This document shows, one piece after another, positions 55,308 through 63,898 of a stretch of DNA of 64,000 nucleotides. The notes beneath the pieces are model-generated. The model was not told the origin of the DNA. It did not search any database and saw nothing but the letters and a program-made list of their open reading frames with translations. Location of the stretch: positions 186,001 to 250,000 of the forward strand of contig CALSOU010000006.1 of assembly GCA_943788055.1 (NCBI GenBank), read 5' to 3'. Positions within the stretch are counted from its first letter, which is position 1, and every line of letters starts with the position of its first letter. The DNA is from an uncultured Saprospiraceae bacterium. GTDB taxonomy: Bacteria; Bacteroidota; Bacteroidia; Chitinophagales; Saprospiraceae. Position numbers and translations under genes: made by a program.

Positions 55308-56240
55308 TTGGAACACGTACATAATCTAATTATTGGTTCAGGGCCTGCTGGATATACAGCTGCGATTTACGCTGCAAGAGCAGGAATGAAACCACTTATG
55401 ATTACAGGTCAAGAACCTGGAGGACAATTAATGATCACAACAGATGTAGAGAATTATCCTGGCTATCCTACTGGTGTGGGTGGTCCCAAAATGATGGATG
55501 ACTTCAGAGAACAAGCTGAAAGGTTTGGAACTGAAATACGTTATGATATTGTAACTGAGGTGAACTTTGATCGAGAAAAGAAGTATGTTAAGACTGAAAA
55601 TGGTCTTGAAATGACAGCTGATTCTATCGTAATCGCGACTGGTGCAAGTGCAAAGTGGCTAGGTTTGGAATCAGAAAAGCGTTTGATGAACTTAGGTGTT
55701 TCAGCTTGTGCTGTCTGTGATGGATTTTTCTTTAAAGGTAAGGAGGTGATTGTTGTTGGAGGAGGAGATACAGCTGCGGAAGAAGCTTCATATTTAGCTA
55801 AGTTATGCCCAAAGGTTCATCTGCTAGTAAGAAGAGATGAGATGAGAGCATCTAAGATAATGCAAGAGCGTGTAATGAAAATGGAGAATATAGAAATTCA
55901 TTGGAATACATCAACTGTGGAAGTGTTAGGTGAAGAGGAAGTTGTAGGGGCAAGGGTGAAGGATACTCAAACTGGAGAAGAAAGAGTAATCAATGGATCT
56001 GCGTTTTTTGTAGCGATTGGTCACAAGCCAAACACTGGAATTTTTGAAGGTATACTCGATATGGACGATGCAGGTTACTTAAAAACTGTACCAGGAACTA
56101 CTTTGACCAATGTTGAAGGCGTTTTTGCTTCAGGAGATGCTCAAGATAATGTATACCGACAAGCCGTTACTGCAGCAGGTACTGGCTGTATGGCAGCGCT
56201 TGATTCGGAACGCTACCTTGTGGAAAAAGGAATTATATAG
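55308..56240 (+). CDS. trxB: Thioredoxin reductase
   Basis: TrxB reduces thioredoxin with NADPH and FAD. The 310-residue flavoprotein has the FAD-binding GSGPAGYTAAIYAARAG (10-26), the redox-active CAVC (Cys134, Cys137), the NADPH-binding VVGGGDTAAEEASYL and the C-terminal FASGDAQDNVYRQAVTAAGTGC. The start is TTG at 55308, because the conserved N-terminus HNLIIGSGPAG begins immediately and no ATG is upstream. It precedes fba by 67 bp. Confidence 0.95.
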   Translation: MEHVHNLIIGSGPAGYTAAIYAARAGMKPLMITGQEPGGQLMITTDVENYPGYPTGVGGPKMMDDFREQAERFGTEIRYDIVTEVNFDREKKYVKTENGLEMTADSIVIATGASAKWLGLESEKRLMNLGVSACAVCDGFFFKGKEVIVVGGGDTAAEEASYLAKLCPKVHLLVRRDEMRASKIMQERVMKMENIEIHWNTSTVEVLGEEEVVGARVKDTQTGEERVINGSAFFVAIGHKPNTGIFEGILDMDDAGYLKTVPGTTLTNVEGVFASGDAQDNVYRQAVTAAGTGCMAALDSERYLVEKGII

Positions 56241-56307
56241 AAAAAATGCAGTAGCTAGTGCTGATCCACTGCTTAGCACACTTTTAGACACAAATCAACT
56301 TTATAAC

Positions 56308-57378
56308 ATGTCAACTAAATTTAGAAAAGGAGTTTTGGCAGGAGAAGAAGTAACTGAACTTCTTGATTATGCCAATGCGAAGGATTTTGCACTTCCAGCA
56401 GCAAATATTGTAGGAACAAATACATTGAACGCGGTATTAGAAACTGCCAAAAAAGTGAACTCTCCCGTTATTGTTCAACTATCAAATGGTGGTGGCGTAT
56501 TTTATGCGGGTAAATCATTAAATAATGATAATCAACAAGCCGCTGTGGCTGGTTCAATTAGTGCAGCATTGCATGTTCACCAAATGGCTGAGCTTTATGG
56601 AGTAAGCGTTATACTACACACAGACCACTGCGCAAAGAAATTGTTGCCGTGGGTTGATGGATTGGTGGCTGCAAGTGAACATTACTATAAGCAGCATGGG
56701 CGTTCGTTATATAGTTCGCATATGATTGACTTATCAGAAGAGCCGCTGGAAGAGAATGTCGAGATATGTGGAAACTATCTAGAGCGGATGGCTAAGATGG
56801 ACATGACACTTGAAATAGAACTAGGTGTTACTGGAGGAGAAGAAGATGGTGTCGATAATACAGATGTTGATAGTTCGAGATTGTACACACAACCAGAAGA
56901 AGTTGCATATGCATATGAGAAATTGAAGGCAATCAGTCATCGCTTTACTATTGCCGCAGCTTTTGGGAATGTACACGGTGTATACAAACCAGGAAATGTT
57001 GAATTAAGACCAGTTATCTTGAAGAATTCTCAGGACTATGTTCAAGAGAAATATGCAACTGGAGATAATCCGATCAACTTTGTATTTCATGGAGGATCAG
57101 GTTCATCTCCTAGTGAGATTTCTGAGGCGATCAAGTATGGTGCCGTTAAAATGAATATTGATACAGATCTACAGTGGGCTTTTTGGGATGGAGTGAGAGG
57201 ATACGAAGAGAAGAATCACGATTTCTTGCAAGGTCAAATTGGAAGTCCATCAGATCCAGATGCACCAAACAAGAAGTATTACGATCCAAGAAAATGGTTA
57301 AGAGTAGCAGAACAATCTTTTGTTACTAGAATGGAACAAGCATTTGAGGAGCTAAATTGTATAGGCAGAAATGCGTAA
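56308..57378 (+). CDS. fba: Class II fructose-bisphosphate aldolase
   Basis: The zinc-dependent aldolase splits fructose-1,6-bisphosphate in glycolysis. Visible are ALPAANIVGTNTLNAVLE, the zinc-site HTDHCAKK, the loop ELGVTGGEEDGVDN, FGNVHGVYKPG, the phosphate-binding FHGGSGSSP and NIDTDLQWAFWDG. These place it in the FbaA (E. coli type) group. The ATG at 56308 gives MSTKFRKGVLAGEEV and 356 residues, the family length. A longer frame from 56110 inside trxB is spurious. A strong terminator follows. Confidence 0.96.
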   Translation: MSTKFRKGVLAGEEVTELLDYANAKDFALPAANIVGTNTLNAVLETAKKVNSPVIVQLSNGGGVFYAGKSLNNDNQQAAVAGSISAALHVHQMAELYGVSVILHTDHCAKKLLPWVDGLVAASEHYYKQHGRSLYSSHMIDLSEEPLEENVEICGNYLERMAKMDMTLEIELGVTGGEEDGVDNTDVDSSRLYTQPEEVAYAYEKLKAISHRFTIAAAFGNVHGVYKPGNVELRPVILKNSQDYVQEKYATGDNPINFVFHGGSGSSPSEISEAIKYGAVKMNIDTDLQWAFWDGVRGYEEKNHDFLQGQIGSPSDPDAPNKKYYDPRKWLRVAEQSFVTRMEQAFEELNCIGRNA

Positions 57379-57415
57379 TTGAATAGATAACCTCTGTATA
57401 AAAAATGAATATACT

Positions 57416-57448
57416 AGCCTAAGTTGCAACGCAGCTTAGGCTTTTTTA
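57416..57448 (+). terminator. Intrinsic terminator after fba
   Basis: A 12-bp stem (57416-57427 with 57431-57442, one T-G wobble, arms AGCCTAAG/CTTAGGCT) with a 3-nt loop is followed by five to six T. Confidence 0.92.
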
Positions 57449-57486
57449 ATTGATATTATCTAACGAGCTTCTTTTAAACAATCAGT

Positions 57487-58533
57487 TTAGTTTTGTTTGT
57501 AATACATATCGTGCTCACGATCGTAGTAGAAATTCGTAGTACCAGTACTATCTAGATGGCCTTGAAGCTCTTCCACTGGATCAAACATACCTTCTCCAGT
57601 CAATTTGAATGTTCCCCAGTGAATGGCTAAGCTTTCTGTTGGTTGAAGATCGATATGCGCTTGAAAAGCATCTTCGGGAGCCATATGAACATGCTGCATG
57701 AAAAATCTAGGCACGTATGCACCAATCGGAATTAATGCCAAATCAATTTGTTTGTAGGTGTCTTTGATTTCTTTGAAGTGATCGCCGTAAGCTGTATCAC
57801 CAGCAAAGTAAATCGTTTTTTCCTTTGTCTTTATAATCCAGCTTCCCCAAAGAGAAGAGTAGGGGCTAGCCATCCGATTACTCCAGTGAACTGCAGAATG
57901 GAAAATGAATTCCACATTATTGTATAAGTGAATATCATTCCAGTCCATTTCAATCACATTTGAAATGTCGAATTTATCTAAAAAGGCTTTCAATCCGAGT
58001 CCTACCAGAATCTTGCAATTGTGATTTTCTGATAATTTCTTAAGGGACTTGACATCAAAATGGTCGTAATGGTCGTGTGAGATTACGATTACATCGATTT
58101 CTGGGAGATCTTCGATCTGTATAGAAGGATTTCGTTTTCTCTTTGGACCCATCCATTCAAATGGGCTAGCTCTTTTAGAGAAAACAGGATCAGTCAAAAT
58201 ATTTAGTCCAGCGTGCTGTATTAGAATCGTTGCATGATTAATTTGCTTGTAGGCAATACCATCAGTTATTCTAGGAATGATATTGGGAGTTGCTTGATCT
58301 GATTGTTCAACCAGATTTGGCCATTTTTTAGCTTTATTGCTAAATTGATATGCCATCAATTTTCTAAAACTTCCCATTTCATTTCCGCCAATGTTATGAA
58401 ATTTCTTTCCATCAAAATGATCAGTTATAGGACCTTCATACTTGGGTATTGATAGTGTTTTACAGCCGTAAATACCGAAAATGACCAAAAGTGTAACTAT
58501 TGAAGTAAGTATGTAGATCATTGATTTTGACAT
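57487..58533 (-). CDS. MBL-fold metallo-hydrolase (NAPE-PLD-like lipoprotein)
   Basis: The 348-residue protein has an N-terminal hydrophobic segment ending in a possible lipobox (IYGC, Cys24). The metallo-beta-lactamase motif HDHYDHFD (153-160), the TDPVFSKRASP loop, YFAGDTAYGDHF and the last metal ligand AIHWGTF are present. The order and the pattern FDGKKFHNIGG and FEWMGPKRKR match bacterial proteins related to N-acyl-phosphatidylethanolamine phospholipase D. It may act on phospholipids at the envelope. Its own gene is 152 bp downstream of the amidohydrolase stop. Confidence 0.87.
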   Translation of the reverse strand: MSKSMIYILTSIVTLLVIFGIYGCKTLSIPKYEGPITDHFDGKKFHNIGGNEMGSFRKLMAYQFSNKAKKWPNLVEQSDQATPNIIPRITDGIAYKQINHATILIQHAGLNILTDPVFSKRASPFEWMGPKRKRNPSIQIEDLPEIDVIVISHDHYDHFDVKSLKKLSENHNCKILVGLGLKAFLDKFDISNVIEMDWNDIHLYNNVEFIFHSAVHWSNRMASPYSSLWGSWIIKTKEKTIYFAGDTAYGDHFKEIKDTYKQIDLALIPIGAYVPRFFMQHVHMAPEDAFQAHIDLQPTESLAIHWGTFKLTGEGMFDPVEELQGHLDSTGTTNFYYDREHDMYYKQN

Positions 58534-58578
58534 GTGTTAAACATTTGGAAAGACTAGAATTTTGACTATTTCAGTAAT

Positions 58579-58613
58579 GAAAAAAAGGAAGTAGCGCATG
58601 ATACGTTACTTCC
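58579..58613 (-). terminator. Intrinsic terminator after the amidohydrolase gene
   Basis: Arms GGAAGTA (58587-58593) and TACTTCC (58607-58613), extended by CG pairs, enclose a short loop. On the minus strand the hairpin is followed by a run of T (plus-strand A tract 58579-58586). Confidence 0.85.
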
Positions 58614-58685
58614 TTTCTAAATTTATTCACTCCATTACTGAGATATAACAAGTAATTAAGAAAATGTTTTTTCTGATAGTGCTTT

Positions 58686-61600
58686 TTATTGATGACAATG
58701 GCATGACGGCTGCAAAAAGCTTCCAGTCTGCAAAGAAAATGGGTAGTCATTCCCGCTACCTTCAAGCTCCCAGTAAAACTTGCTACGTGTAACTTCCCTT
58801 AATCCAACTTCATTCATTGTTTCGGTGTCAAACAATCTCCCGTTGGCAATTGTGTAACTAACTGACTCTGTATTCTGAATATTATCGAGGGGATTCTTAT
58901 CCAAAATGACAATATCTGCTAATTTGCCTTCTTCTAGGGACCCAATTTCTGAATCCATTCCCAAATATTCTGCTCCCGTCAAGGTAGCTGATCTTAAAGC
59001 TTGCAGATTGCTTACTCCACCTTGCTTGATCATCCATAATTCCCAATGTGCTCCTATACCCTGGATTTGACCGTGCGAGCCTAGATTAATTCCTACACCG
59101 GCATCAGAGAGTTTCTTACATGACTTTGATACGAGAATATGGCCATTGTCGTATTCCTCTTGAGGTACCATTGTTCTATGTCTTGACCTTGAGTCAATAA
59201 TACCGCGCGGAGTGAACTTCAGAAGTTTATCTTTTTCCCAAACGTTTGTGTTTTGGTACCAGTAGTATTCGCCATTTAAACCACCGTAGTTGACGATTAG
59301 GGTAGGGGTATTGCCAGTTTTAGTCTTTGACCAGAACTGAATAACATCGTCGTACAGAGGTGCAACGGGTATATTGTGTTCTACCCCAGTATGGCCATCA
59401 GCAACCATCGATAGGTTGTGGTAGAAGAAAGAACCACCTTCTGGATATACTTGGATGTTTAGTTGTCTAGCTGCTTCAATTATCTGCTGACGCTGCTCTC
59501 TTCTTGGTTGATTGTACGATTTAATGGAGAAGGCACCGTAAGCTTTGGTTCTTCGGAGCGCTGACTTTGCATCTTTTAAACTATTGATTTCCGCTTTGAA
59601 ATCACCATCTGCTCCGTATAGAATTGTTCCTGTCGAGAATATTCGCGGTCCGGTCATAATTCCTGCTTTGACCATTTCGCTTTGCGCAAAAGTCATTTCT
59701 GAATTACTAGAAGGATCGTGTGTTGTGGTAACACCGTATGCGAGATTGGTGTAGTATTGCCAATGTTTTTGTGGGCTAAGTCCAAATCTGAAAGCTCCTA
59801 GATGTGCATGGACGTCTACGATGCCTGGCATAACGGTCTTTCCTTTTCCATCTATTCGATAGGCGTTCTTTGGTATCTTTTTATCATCCTGTGGTCCTAC
59901 ATATTGAATTTTATTATCCTTGGTTACTAGCAGCCCGTTTTCGATGACCAAGTCTCCATTCATGGTGATTATTCGAGCATTTGAAATAGCGATTGAACCG
60001 CTAGGCTTATCATGATCAACTTCAAGTAAAATCTTTACACCTAGGGTGTCTATAGGTTGGATGGTATCAGGTGCTCCTTCAAGGAATAGAAACTGATCGG
60101 TCAATGACTCGGTATAATATCGATTTCCGAGTGTCCAATGCAATTTTTCACTATCGGAAGACCAGTGTAGATTGATACCTGCATCTTGTGAAACTTTTGC
60201 TACAGGAAAAGCTTTTGATTTGGACGTAAGTCCCATCGGTTTTCCTACTTCAATCATAGGCGCAATATAGACTTGATGTAACTCGATAAATGCTATCCAT
60301 CGATTATCGGGACTCGGTACATATTGATTTGCGTATTTGGAAGTGTATAAGGTGGTCGTTTCATTTTTTTCTATGTCATATGCTTTGTAAGTCTTACTTA
60401 AGCTACCAAATAGATATCCACCGGTTTGATAGAAAATACGTTTACCAGTTTTGTCAAAAGTTGGATATTCACCTTCCGCTGTAAGGGATTTTATTTTTTT
60501 ACTTTCAATATCAATTGTATATAATCCTGGTTTCAATTCTCTTGTGAATCCTTGATGACCATTTCCATTTTCTATTCTAAAGCAAATCTGTTTACCATCT
60601 GGAGAAAAAGATGGAGTCCTGTAGATCGCTTTTTTGTCGGAAAGAGCTTTTGACTTACTTCCATTCCGGTCCATGATCATAAGTTTACCCGACTTTTCGT
60701 CGTCCCAGTTGACATAAACAATTTGACTGCCGTCTGGAGAGTATGATGGTTCGAAATCAAAAGAGTTGCCGGTAGTTAATTGTTTTGCTTTCATATCGTC
60801 AGTTGAAGCCGTATACAATTTACCTAATGCGTTAAATAATATCTCTTTATCATCCGAAGATGTGCTAGCATGTCTGATGACTTTTACTTTGAATTTTTCA
60901 GGTGCGACTTCATTTTGAAAGTGGACGGTTTTCATGAGCTTGTGTTCCGCTTCAGCTACAAAAGGAATAACATTGGACGTTTTAGAGGCTAGGTTTACTT
61001 TATGAATTTTCCCTTGGCCCCAGATAACAATATTTTTGTCATCAGGCGTCCAATCGAAACCTGTGTATATTCCAAAAATTGTCCAGGCTTCCTGTTGATC
61101 TTTACTAAGGCCTTCAAAAAGAGGAAATATCTGCTGCGTTTCTAAATCCATGACATAAAGAATTGATTTAGTTCGAACACGTTTGACAAAAGCTAATTTT
61201 TTACCATCATGTGAAATCTGGGGTCTACACGCGCCACCTGGACCCGAAACCATTATTTTTGTTTTACCAGTTTTGAAGTCATATTCTTTTATGGCAAAGA
61301 TCTGATCATTTGGGTCTTTGTTGTACTGAAAGTATCCACCTGGATAAATATCTTCGCTATAATACATTTTGGTGCCGTCAGAAGAAATTGACGGTTCGTT
61401 GACGTCTTGTTGATCGTTCTTTTTCTCAGTCAATTGTGTTCCTGATCCCCCAGAAATATGGTATTGCCACATTTCACCAGCACCTAGTGAGCGTGTCGAG
61501 GAAAAGTGTTTTCTTGCGATAATTGACTTACCATCAGCTGTCCATACCGCATTGTTAAGTAGACGGAAGCTTTCTGTAGTAATTTGTTTAGCTTCAGAGC

Positions 61601-61943
61601 CATCAGCCTTCATGTACCAGATGTTGTCTCCTCCTCTGACGTCTGAAGTAAATGAAATATATTGTCCATTAGGACTAAACCTTGGTTGTACTTCCCAAGC
61701 TAGTCCTTCTCTAAGAACCCTTGCATTACCACCTTCGATTGGCATCGAATAGATATCTCCTAGAAGGTCAAAAATAATTGTTTTACCGTCTGGACTTACA
61801 TCCAGATTCATCCAAGTACCCTCCTCAAACGAGAACTTGTGTGTTTCGAAATCACCAGGAGGATTATTAACATCCCATTTTTTAGATTGGGCACTTACGA
61901 AAATACAAAAGGAAAGAAATAGCAGTATAAGTATTGGTCTCAT
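58686..61943 (-). CDS. TolB-propeller amidohydrolase, secreted
   Basis: The 1085-residue protein has a signal peptide ending FVSAQ. Residues about 40-650 form TolB/PD40-type propeller repeats with the pattern 'SPDGk.I.f...' (VSPDGKTIIFDLLGD, FSPNGQYISFTSD, YSPDGSQIVYVNWDD). The amidohydrolase domain (about 650-1060) has the metal site DVHAHLG (HxH), a lysine-bearing AFSIKSYNQPR, and GHTGVEHN, NLGSHGQ, EGKLADIVILDKNPL. Such imidazolonepropionase-like enzymes with a propeller are frequent in Bacteroidota; the substrate is unknown. The last residues are SCHCHQ, an unusual Cys/His tail. Confidence 0.9.
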   Translation of the reverse strand: MRPILILLFLSFCIFVSAQSKKWDVNNPPGDFETHKFSFEEGTWMNLDVSPDGKTIIFDLLGDIYSMPIEGGNARVLREGLAWEVQPRFSPNGQYISFTSDVRGGDNIWYMKADGSEAKQITTESFRLLNNAVWTADGKSIIARKHFSSTRSLGAGEMWQYHISGGSGTQLTEKKNDQQDVNEPSISSDGTKMYYSEDIYPGGYFQYNKDPNDQIFAIKEYDFKTGKTKIMVSGPGGACRPQISHDGKKLAFVKRVRTKSILYVMDLETQQIFPLFEGLSKDQQEAWTIFGIYTGFDWTPDDKNIVIWGQGKIHKVNLASKTSNVIPFVAEAEHKLMKTVHFQNEVAPEKFKVKVIRHASTSSDDKEILFNALGKLYTASTDDMKAKQLTTGNSFDFEPSYSPDGSQIVYVNWDDEKSGKLMIMDRNGSKSKALSDKKAIYRTPSFSPDGKQICFRIENGNGHQGFTRELKPGLYTIDIESKKIKSLTAEGEYPTFDKTGKRIFYQTGGYLFGSLSKTYKAYDIEKNETTTLYTSKYANQYVPSPDNRWIAFIELHQVYIAPMIEVGKPMGLTSKSKAFPVAKVSQDAGINLHWSSDSEKLHWTLGNRYYTESLTDQFLFLEGAPDTIQPIDTLGVKILLEVDHDKPSGSIAISNARIITMNGDLVIENGLLVTKDNKIQYVGPQDDKKIPKNAYRIDGKGKTVMPGIVDVHAHLGAFRFGLSPQKHWQYYTNLAYGVTTTHDPSSNSEMTFAQSEMVKAGIMTGPRIFSTGTILYGADGDFKAEINSLKDAKSALRRTKAYGAFSIKSYNQPRREQRQQIIEAARQLNIQVYPEGGSFFYHNLSMVADGHTGVEHNIPVAPLYDDVIQFWSKTKTGNTPTLIVNYGGLNGEYYWYQNTNVWEKDKLLKFTPRGIIDSRSRHRTMVPQEEYDNGHILVSKSCKKLSDAGVGINLGSHGQIQGIGAHWELWMIKQGGVSNLQALRSATLTGAEYLGMDSEIGSLEEGKLADIVILDKNPLDNIQNTESVSYTIANGRLFDTETMNEVGLREVTRSKFYWELEGSGNDYPFSLQTGSFLQPSCHCHQ

Positions 61944-62130
61944 GAAGAAGATTTTTGTTTGTTGACATAAATTTAAACAAAGAGCATAGAAGTGTGCAGC
62001 TTTGTATCACTTTTCTGGCAATGAGGAACACACTATTAATCTGCAATTTAAGCCAAGATGATAGTGCTCCAATTTTGTAGACATAATGTACCTTTATCGC
62101 AATATTAGGACTGAGCAAAAAATACTTAAA

Positions 62131-62355
62131 ATGCTTAAAATTCGACCTAGTTGTGAACATTGTGCCAAGGATCTTCGAGCTCACTCAAAGAATGCAATGA
62201 TCTGTAGTTACGAATGTACGTTTTGTCGAGAATGTGTCGAAAATGTACTACAGAATGTTTGCCCTAATTGCTGAGGTGGTCTCGAAAAGAGACCAGTGAG
62301 ACCAAAGGCTGAATTATTGGTTAATCCAGCTTCCAATAAAATAGTTCAGAAGTAA
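62131..62355 (+). pseudogene. DUF1272 zinc-binding protein interrupted by TGA
   Basis: The ATG at 62131 opens LKIRPSCEHCAKDLRAH, AMICSYECTFCRECVENVL and VCPNC, the three cysteine pairs of DUF1272. Then TGA (62272-62274) stands where family members have a glycine (CPNCGGG). The frame continues GGLEKRPVRPKAELL to a TAA at 62353-62355, clearly the original C-terminus. A single change GGA to TGA explains this. The truncated 47-residue product would keep all zinc ligands, so partial function is possible. No frameshift is present. Confidence 0.8.
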
Positions 62356-62419
62356 TTTTGAAGAATTCGCATTAACAAAAGAGAGGTACTTAAAGATTAA
62401 CCCAGAAGAGCGTTAGACC

Positions 62420-62951
62420 ATGTCAGAAAAAACTAAGGCTATCAATACACTAGATCGCGTGAATAATCAACTCAATGAATTATTCAATCGCGTTTATCAA
62501 GTGGATGAAGGTCTCTTGCATAAGAGGGTTGGCCCAAAGAGTTTGAATGTAATACAGGTATTGGAACAGTTACATGAAACTGAGTTATTGACTTTGCAGT
62601 ACATGAAGTACAAAGTAAAGCAAAAGACTGCTTTTAGCAAGGAAGGTTTTCAAGCTAAAGTTAAGTACTTTGTTATGCGTGTACTCTATTCTTTGCCACT
62701 CAAGTTTAAGGCCCCAAGATATTCAGTCAGCCGAATGATGAATTGGTTTCAACGAGATGCAGAAGAGATATGCAGATCTTCGGAAGGATTATCAGCAGTT
62801 CATAGATGCACAAGACGAATCTTTCTTTCAGCTAGCAGTCTGTAAACATCCAGTCGTAGGACGAATAAAGCTCTTAAAGATGTTGAGGTTTTACAAAGCT
62901 CATACTTCTCATCATGAAAAACAGATACTGAGGGTTCTAATGAAAGTATAA
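62420..62951 (+). pseudogene. DinB-family protein, frameshifted
   Basis: The first frame (62420-62845) encodes LDRVNNQLNELFNRV and LNVIQVLEQLHETELLTLQY, the N-terminal helices of a DinB four-helix bundle with the first metal-binding His. After the motif FKAPRYSVSRMM the conserved remainder continues one base further, from about 62757: MQKRYADLRKDYQQFIDAQ, CKHPVVGRIKLLKMLRFYKAH and SHHEKQILRVL, carrying the second histidine pair typical of DinB/YfiT proteins. One extra base between about 62742 and 62758 accounts for the shift. Undamaged it would have about 176 residues. Function (thiol-dependent transferase or unknown) is lost if real. Confidence 0.8.
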
Positions 62952-63077
62952 GTTTATTGATCTTTTACTTCTGCGTCATTTATGGAATTTCGTTTTTTTT
63001 GTAATATTTTGAGTATAAATTACCATATCTAGGTGATTAATCGTAATATTGCGATATAACAATTAAATGCGCATATT

Positions 63078-63554
63078 ATGAAATTATCAGAATTAAAATC
63101 AGCTTTACATGGGACTGATAAATTACAATTTCAATTAGAGAATGGAGAACGTGTCCCTGCACATTTTCATGTTACAGAAATTGGAAGGCTTGATAAGAAA
63201 TTTATGGATTGTGGCGGAGTGCTTCGCAAAGAAACAACAATTAGTCTTCAATTATGGACTTCAATAGATTTACATCATCGACTTAAACCTTCGAAGCTAG
63301 TTAGAATCGTGGAAATGTCTGAAGAGAAACTTTCTTTGGAAGACAGCGAGATCGAAGTAGAATATCAGGCTCAAACAATCGGTAAATATGGCCTTGAATT
63401 TAATGATGGAGTTTTCGTTTTAACTGGAAAAAAAACGGAATGTTTGGCAAAAGAAGAATGTGCTGTGCCTGCGATTAATTTGATACAAGTAGCGGGAGAT
63501 AAAGTAAAATCTGCTGTTGGGGGTAGTTGTACACCTGGTGGCGGTTGTTGTTAA
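63078..63554 (+). CDS. DUF6428 family protein
   Basis: The 158-residue protein starts KLSELKSALHGTDKLQF and has RVPAHFHVTEIGRLDKKFMDCGG with the conserved HFHVTE motif. It continues SLQLWTSIDLHHRLKPSKL and EVEYQAQTIGKYGLEF, and ends in a cysteine-rich SCTPGGGCC tail that could bind soft metals. This matches DUF6428, a family that in Bacteroidota often lies next to arsenite or heavy-metal resistance genes (recollection). Here it precedes a remnant of an efflux adaptor. Function is unknown. Confidence 0.78.
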   Translation: MKLSELKSALHGTDKLQFQLENGERVPAHFHVTEIGRLDKKFMDCGGVLRKETTISLQLWTSIDLHHRLKPSKLVRIVEMSEEKLSLEDSEIEVEYQAQTIGKYGLEFNDGVFVLTGKKTECLAKEECAVPAINLIQVAGDKVKSAVGGSCTPGGGCC

Positions 63555-63898
63555 GTGGATTAGCTAGGAATATTTGTTCGCTATTCATCAGTGCCGTACT
63601 GAACCTTGAGTACTTGAAGAAAGCACAAATGATCGAATGGTTTTTATAAGAAAACCAGTCGAACTTGGCCAGAGACAAATCGGTTATGTCGAAGTTCTGA
63701 ATAAAGGTGAGTTTGAAAACGTAGACAAGATCTTAATCGATGGTGGATTTAACCTAATAGGTATCGTGTAGTTTCACTTCTGGATATTAGGTCTTCAAGG
63801 ACCTAGAAGTATATTCGATATGTCTTCAGATCCTTTTATGCTTTTTTAATTGCAAGATTTGATTGCTATTGGCATATGATAATTCAGTTCATTTGAAT
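63555..63898 (+). pseudogene. Remnant of an RND efflux periplasmic adaptor (CusB/HlyD type)
   Basis: Between the DUF6428 gene and the last gene only the end of an adaptor protein survives. In the frame closing at TAG 63769-63771 it reads MVFIRKPVELGQRQIGYVEV, LNKGEFENVDKILIDGG and FNLIGIV, which parallels the C-terminal 'vf.kpVelG.r....vEVlsGL..Gd.Vv..G.f.L' of RND/Cus adaptors. Just upstream SAVL-like codons lie in another frame, with a TGA (63607-63609) in this one, indicating further damage. It has no start or membrane part. The rest of the stretch shows nothing else. Confidence 0.55.

Noticed and set aside
56110-56307. N-terminal extension of the aldolase
   Set aside because: It lies in another frame of trxB and the family N-terminus starts at 56308.
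62272-62274. TGA read as glycine (alternative code) or selenocysteine
   Set aside because: Conserved genes such as recQ, the acyltransferase and the CCG protein end in TGA at the expected length, so TGA is a normal stop here. No SECIS-like element or other TGA-for-Gly case was seen.
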